The notes under the pieces: generated by a model | The model's input: only the letters and a program-made list of their open reading frames with translations | Databases searched by the model: none | What the model was told of the DNA's origin: nothing | Program-made: the position numbers and the translations under genes | Source: Algoriphagus sp. AK58 | Lineage (GTDB): Bacteria > Bacteroidota > Bacteroidia > Cytophagales > Cyclobacteriaceae | Assembly: GCF_014324365.1 (NCBI RefSeq) | Contig: NZ_QEIG01000004.1 | Coordinates: forward strand, 124,001-188,000 | Length of the DNA stretch: 64,000 nucleotides | Reading direction: 5' to 3' | In this document: positions 61,939 through 64,000 of the stretch, in pieces | Position numbering within the stretch: the stretch's first letter is position 1 | Layout of the letters: each line of letters opens with the position of its first letter

Positions 61939-62838
61939 ACTCCCCTTCCTAAACTGTGTAGGGCTTTGATTAAGTTGTTTTTTGAAGAAATTATTGAAGT
62001 GAGTCACCTCGGTAAATCCAAGCGCAAAGGCCACTTCGGACACATTCCAGGAACTGTGCTTCAGCAACACTTTGGACTCCTGAAGGATGCGCTCACCGAT
62101 CAGTTGGGTGGTGGTTTTTCCCGTCATTTCCTTCACTGCCCGGTTGAGATGATTGACGTGGATATTCAGCTGATCCGCAAAATCCGATGCGGACCTGAGT
62201 TGAATGGAGGTGTGGCTTTCATCAATCGGAAATTGCCGCTCAAGCAGTTCCAGAAAAATGGAAGCAATTCTCAGGGAGGCATTGCCATGCTGGACCTGTT
62301 GAATAGCAGCCGGCTGAAGCTTCATCCCAAAATGGATCAGCTCAAAAACAAGATTGCGCAGCACATCATACTTGTACTTATACTCCGAGTCAAATTCCTG
62401 ACGCATCCTTTTGAAAATTTCCTCTACCTTTTCGGCCTCAGTATCGCTCAGCTCAAATACGTGAGTTCCGTTAGGGTGAAACACCTCATACTGCTGGATT
62501 TGTCCGAAATTCACGAAAAAATGCGGGTTGAATATGCAATACACACCCGAAGCATTTTGGCTCATATGATCCCATTTGTAGGGCACCAGAGGATTGGAAA
62601 AGGAAAGAGCCTGCTTCTTGACTTCGTAAACGCGGTCGGCGTAATGTACCGTGCTCGCCCCCTTGAAGAACATCACTTTGTAAAAATCCCTTCTCCGGTA
62701 AGGAACAGCCTTCATCTTCCCCTCCAAGTAAGGTTCCAAGTAAAAGAGATTGAAATGCCCCAAGTCATTCTTCAGGTTCTCCGGAATCCAATTGAATTTC
62801 CGTTTGTAAAATTCCTCCAGGCTTTCTGCTTTTTCCAT
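61936..62838 (-). CDS. AraC family transcriptional regulator
   Basis: A 300-aa regulator. The N-terminal part (about 15-160) has cupin-like strands (RRRDFYKVMFFKGASTVHYAD) and the C-terminal two HTH motifs of AraC proteins: ASDFADQLNIHVNHLNRAV and WNVSEVAFALGFTEVTHFNN, followed by FFKKQLNQSPTQFRK. Regulator of unknown target; the adjacent exported protein 5 bp upstream is co-transcribed and the likely context. Inducer unknown. Confidence 0.93.
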   Translation of the reverse strand: MEKAESLEEFYKRKFNWIPENLKNDLGHFNLFYLEPYLEGKMKAVPYRRRDFYKVMFFKGASTVHYADRVYEVKKQALSFSNPLVPYKWDHMSQNASGVYCIFNPHFFVNFGQIQQYEVFHPNGTHVFELSDTEAEKVEEIFKRMRQEFDSEYKYKYDVLRNLVFELIHFGMKLQPAAIQQVQHGNASLRIASIFLELLERQFPIDESHTSIQLRSASDFADQLNIHVNHLNRAVKEMTGKTTTQLIGERILQESKVLLKHSSWNVSEVAFALGFTEVTHFNNFFKKQLNQSPTQFRKGS

Positions 62839-62843
62839 GATTC

Positions 62844-63662
62844 CTAGAGTTTATCTTTTTTGTAGTCGTTTGCGAAGTTGTAGTACAAGCCCAAATTCCA
62901 GACAAAATCATCCCCAGGAACCGTGGAGTCGATTTTTTGCGTCAGCGTCGAATTAATTCCAATCGGGAAATCATTCTTTTTGAGCGCAAAATTTGAAGTC
63001 ACGTAGGTTCCTGAGGTATCATCCACTCGAAGAAAGAAAAACTGGGGATTGACCCGCAATTCCATATTCCAGAACAAAGGCAATTCCGAAAACACCGTAT
63101 TCAAGGCGAGGAAATTGGAGTTATAAGGAGGCGTAGGATTGAATCCATGGCCTTGGAGGTAATATAAGCCAAAACTGAATCGCTCCGAAACCTTGTACAT
63201 CGGCGCCAACTCCCCGGCCAAAAACCGCTTGGTCACCAGCATTTTCTCCTCCTTTCCATCCACCATCACGGGCATTTCGCTGAAAATAAATGCCGGATGG
63301 GCTCCGACATTCAGCGTAAACCGCCGGTCTTTGACGACTTTGTATCGCCACCAAAACACAAAAGACCAAGGCTTTCCATCCATCCCGAATCGGAACATGG
63401 GATCGAAAGAAAGCCGCTCCCCTCCCACACTCAAATCAAAAAATACCGCCGGTCGGCCAAGTGTAAAAGATGGGATCAGGGAAATACCATTGTTGGTAGC
63501 TGTGATAGTTCCACTGAAGTGATGGCTGGATTTAGCCTCCTGTGAAAATGACTTTGTGAAAACAGCAAAACTTATCAGGATCAAATAGCTGCTTTTTCGC
63601 AAGGTGTGACTGGACAATCCTTCCAAAAGGGTTGAGCAAGAAGTTTTGAAAATAGGTTTCAT
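62844..63662 (-). CDS. Exported protein, probable outer-membrane beta-barrel
   Basis: A 272-aa protein with an unusually long N-terminal region before a hydrophobic signal segment (about 24-40, SYLILISFAVFTKSFSQ). The rest is aromatic-rich alternating beta strands (for example FSFGLYYLQGHGF), ending FVWNLGLYYNFAND plus a charged tail. That looks like a small beta-barrel. No named family. It is 5 bp from the AraC gene and precedes it in transcription. The true start could be later, but no ATG is available before the signal. Confidence 0.7.
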   Translation of the reverse strand: MKPIFKTSCSTLLEGLSSHTLRKSSYLILISFAVFTKSFSQEAKSSHHFSGTITATNNGISLIPSFTLGRPAVFFDLSVGGERLSFDPMFRFGMDGKPWSFVFWWRYKVVKDRRFTLNVGAHPAFIFSEMPVMVDGKEEKMLVTKRFLAGELAPMYKVSERFSFGLYYLQGHGFNPTPPYNSNFLALNTVFSELPLFWNMELRVNPQFFFLRVDDTSGTYVTSNFALKKNDFPIGINSTLTQKIDSTVPGDDFVWNLGLYYNFANDYKKDKL

Positions 63663-63843
63663 AGGTAAGTTGGGGATAAACAGCTACAAAAGTCGCAAAA
63701 GAATCCCTTGGAAACCCGACTATTTTCAAATCAAAACTTATGTTTTTCAAACAAATGTAAACTCGTAGAAGAATCCCTGCCTGATAGGCCGCGGCAAAAA
63801 CTAAGCTTTATTTTATTTTTTTGTCACCAACAGTATCAAAACT

Positions 63844-64000
63844 ATGACTCCTGCCCAACTGAATGAAGCCACCAAACTGTTTGGCCGCTTTGAAATGAGC
63901 AAGGGAAAAGCGCTGGAAAAATGCTTCGAGCATCAGACCCACCACCGAGGTCAGACGACAGTTTACCTCCGCTTGGCCGGTGCGACTCCTCCTCAGGAGA
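63844..64000 (+). CDS. DinB-like protein, partial (right window edge)
   Basis: The frame from ATG 63844 reads MTPAQLNEATKLFGRFEMSK and then CFEHQTHHRGQTTVYLRLAG up to the window end. HQTHHRGQ is the C-terminal metal-binding motif of DinB-like four-helix proteins. It normally lies about 120-130 residues in, but here only about 30 residues precede it and a TAA closes the frame at 63802. So the gene appears to lack its N-terminal half, unless the start is misread. Its 3' end is outside the window. Confidence 0.65.
   Translation, partial: MTPAQLNEATKLFGRFEMSKGKALEKCFEHQTHHRGQTTVYLRLAGATPPQE

Noticed and set aside
61966-62847. A 293-codon plus-strand frame opposite the AraC gene
   Set aside because: Shadow of a real regulator; no domains and no promoter.

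Overview
The window looks like a chromosomal segment of a Bacteroidota bacterium, most likely class Cytophagia, family Cyclobacteriaceae (Algoriphagus-like). This is inferred from gene content (a Porin_10-type barrel beside lpxK, a CarboxypepD_reg/beta-barrel outer-membrane protein, menaquinone genes, a long-form urocanase, a GH95 fucosidase, a LytTR regulator), from the general lack of Shine-Dalgarno sequences, from a few TAnnTTTG -7-like motifs, and from the many short AT-rich intergenic repeats. No rRNA, tRNA, CRISPR array, prophage or insertion sequence was recognised.

Layout. 1-4.4 kb (+): a truncated unknown protein, a secreted sulfatase, then pirin and OsmC as a tight pair. 4.4-17 kb (mostly -): katG, a small secreted protein, an acyl-CoA-dehydrogenase-fold flavoprotein, a secreted EstA-like esterase, a GMC oxidoreductase, a MacB-like permease, miaE, then lpxK-porin. 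18-20 kb (+): Nif3 and a coiled-coil zinc-ribbon protein. 21-25 kb (+): an overlapping operon of a hotdog thioesterase (probable menI), menF, menD and an LRR lipoprotein. 25-34 kb: a membrane-bound XRE protein, then a histidine-utilisation locus (divergent LysR, hutH, hutI, hutU, hutG) interrupted before hutG by a toxin-antitoxin pair with a frameshifted toxin and a Uma2 gene. 34-37 kb: menB diverging from menE. 38-50 kb: an S24-type repressor with a small partner, a large outer-membrane protein, a cytosolic multi-PAS/GAF histidine kinase with a receiver protein, a divergent LytTR regulator, tex and a TlpA-like thioredoxin. 51-57 kb (+): GH95 fucosidase and a tight unit of FAD amine oxidase, anchored nitrilase and C69/secernin-like Ntn hydrolase. 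57-62 kb (-): molybdenum-cofactor genes (moaA, moeA, a TauE/SafE permease, moaD, a ThiF-rhodanese fusion, moaE). 62-64 kb: an AraC regulator with an exported protein, and the C-terminal part of a DinB-like protein cut by the window end.

How it fits together. The men genes in two blocks would supply MenF, MenD, MenE, MenB and possibly MenI for menaquinone. The hut genes convert histidine to glutamate and formamide, probably under the divergent LysR. The Moco genes cover most of the pathway but lack moaC and mog here.

The most notable non-coding feature is a set of intergenic repeat families that recur inside the window: a composite hairpin element in tandem at 8.9-9.2 kb with related pieces at 34.3 kb, paired hairpins at 4.3 and 10.7 kb, TTCG-rich elements at 14.9 and 49.9 kb, and a different repeat at each junction of the hut operon. 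The best candidate for unusual biology among the genes is the A8-tract frameshift in the ParE-like toxin; the amine oxidase/nitrilase/C69 trio is the best candidate for an uncharacterised pathway.
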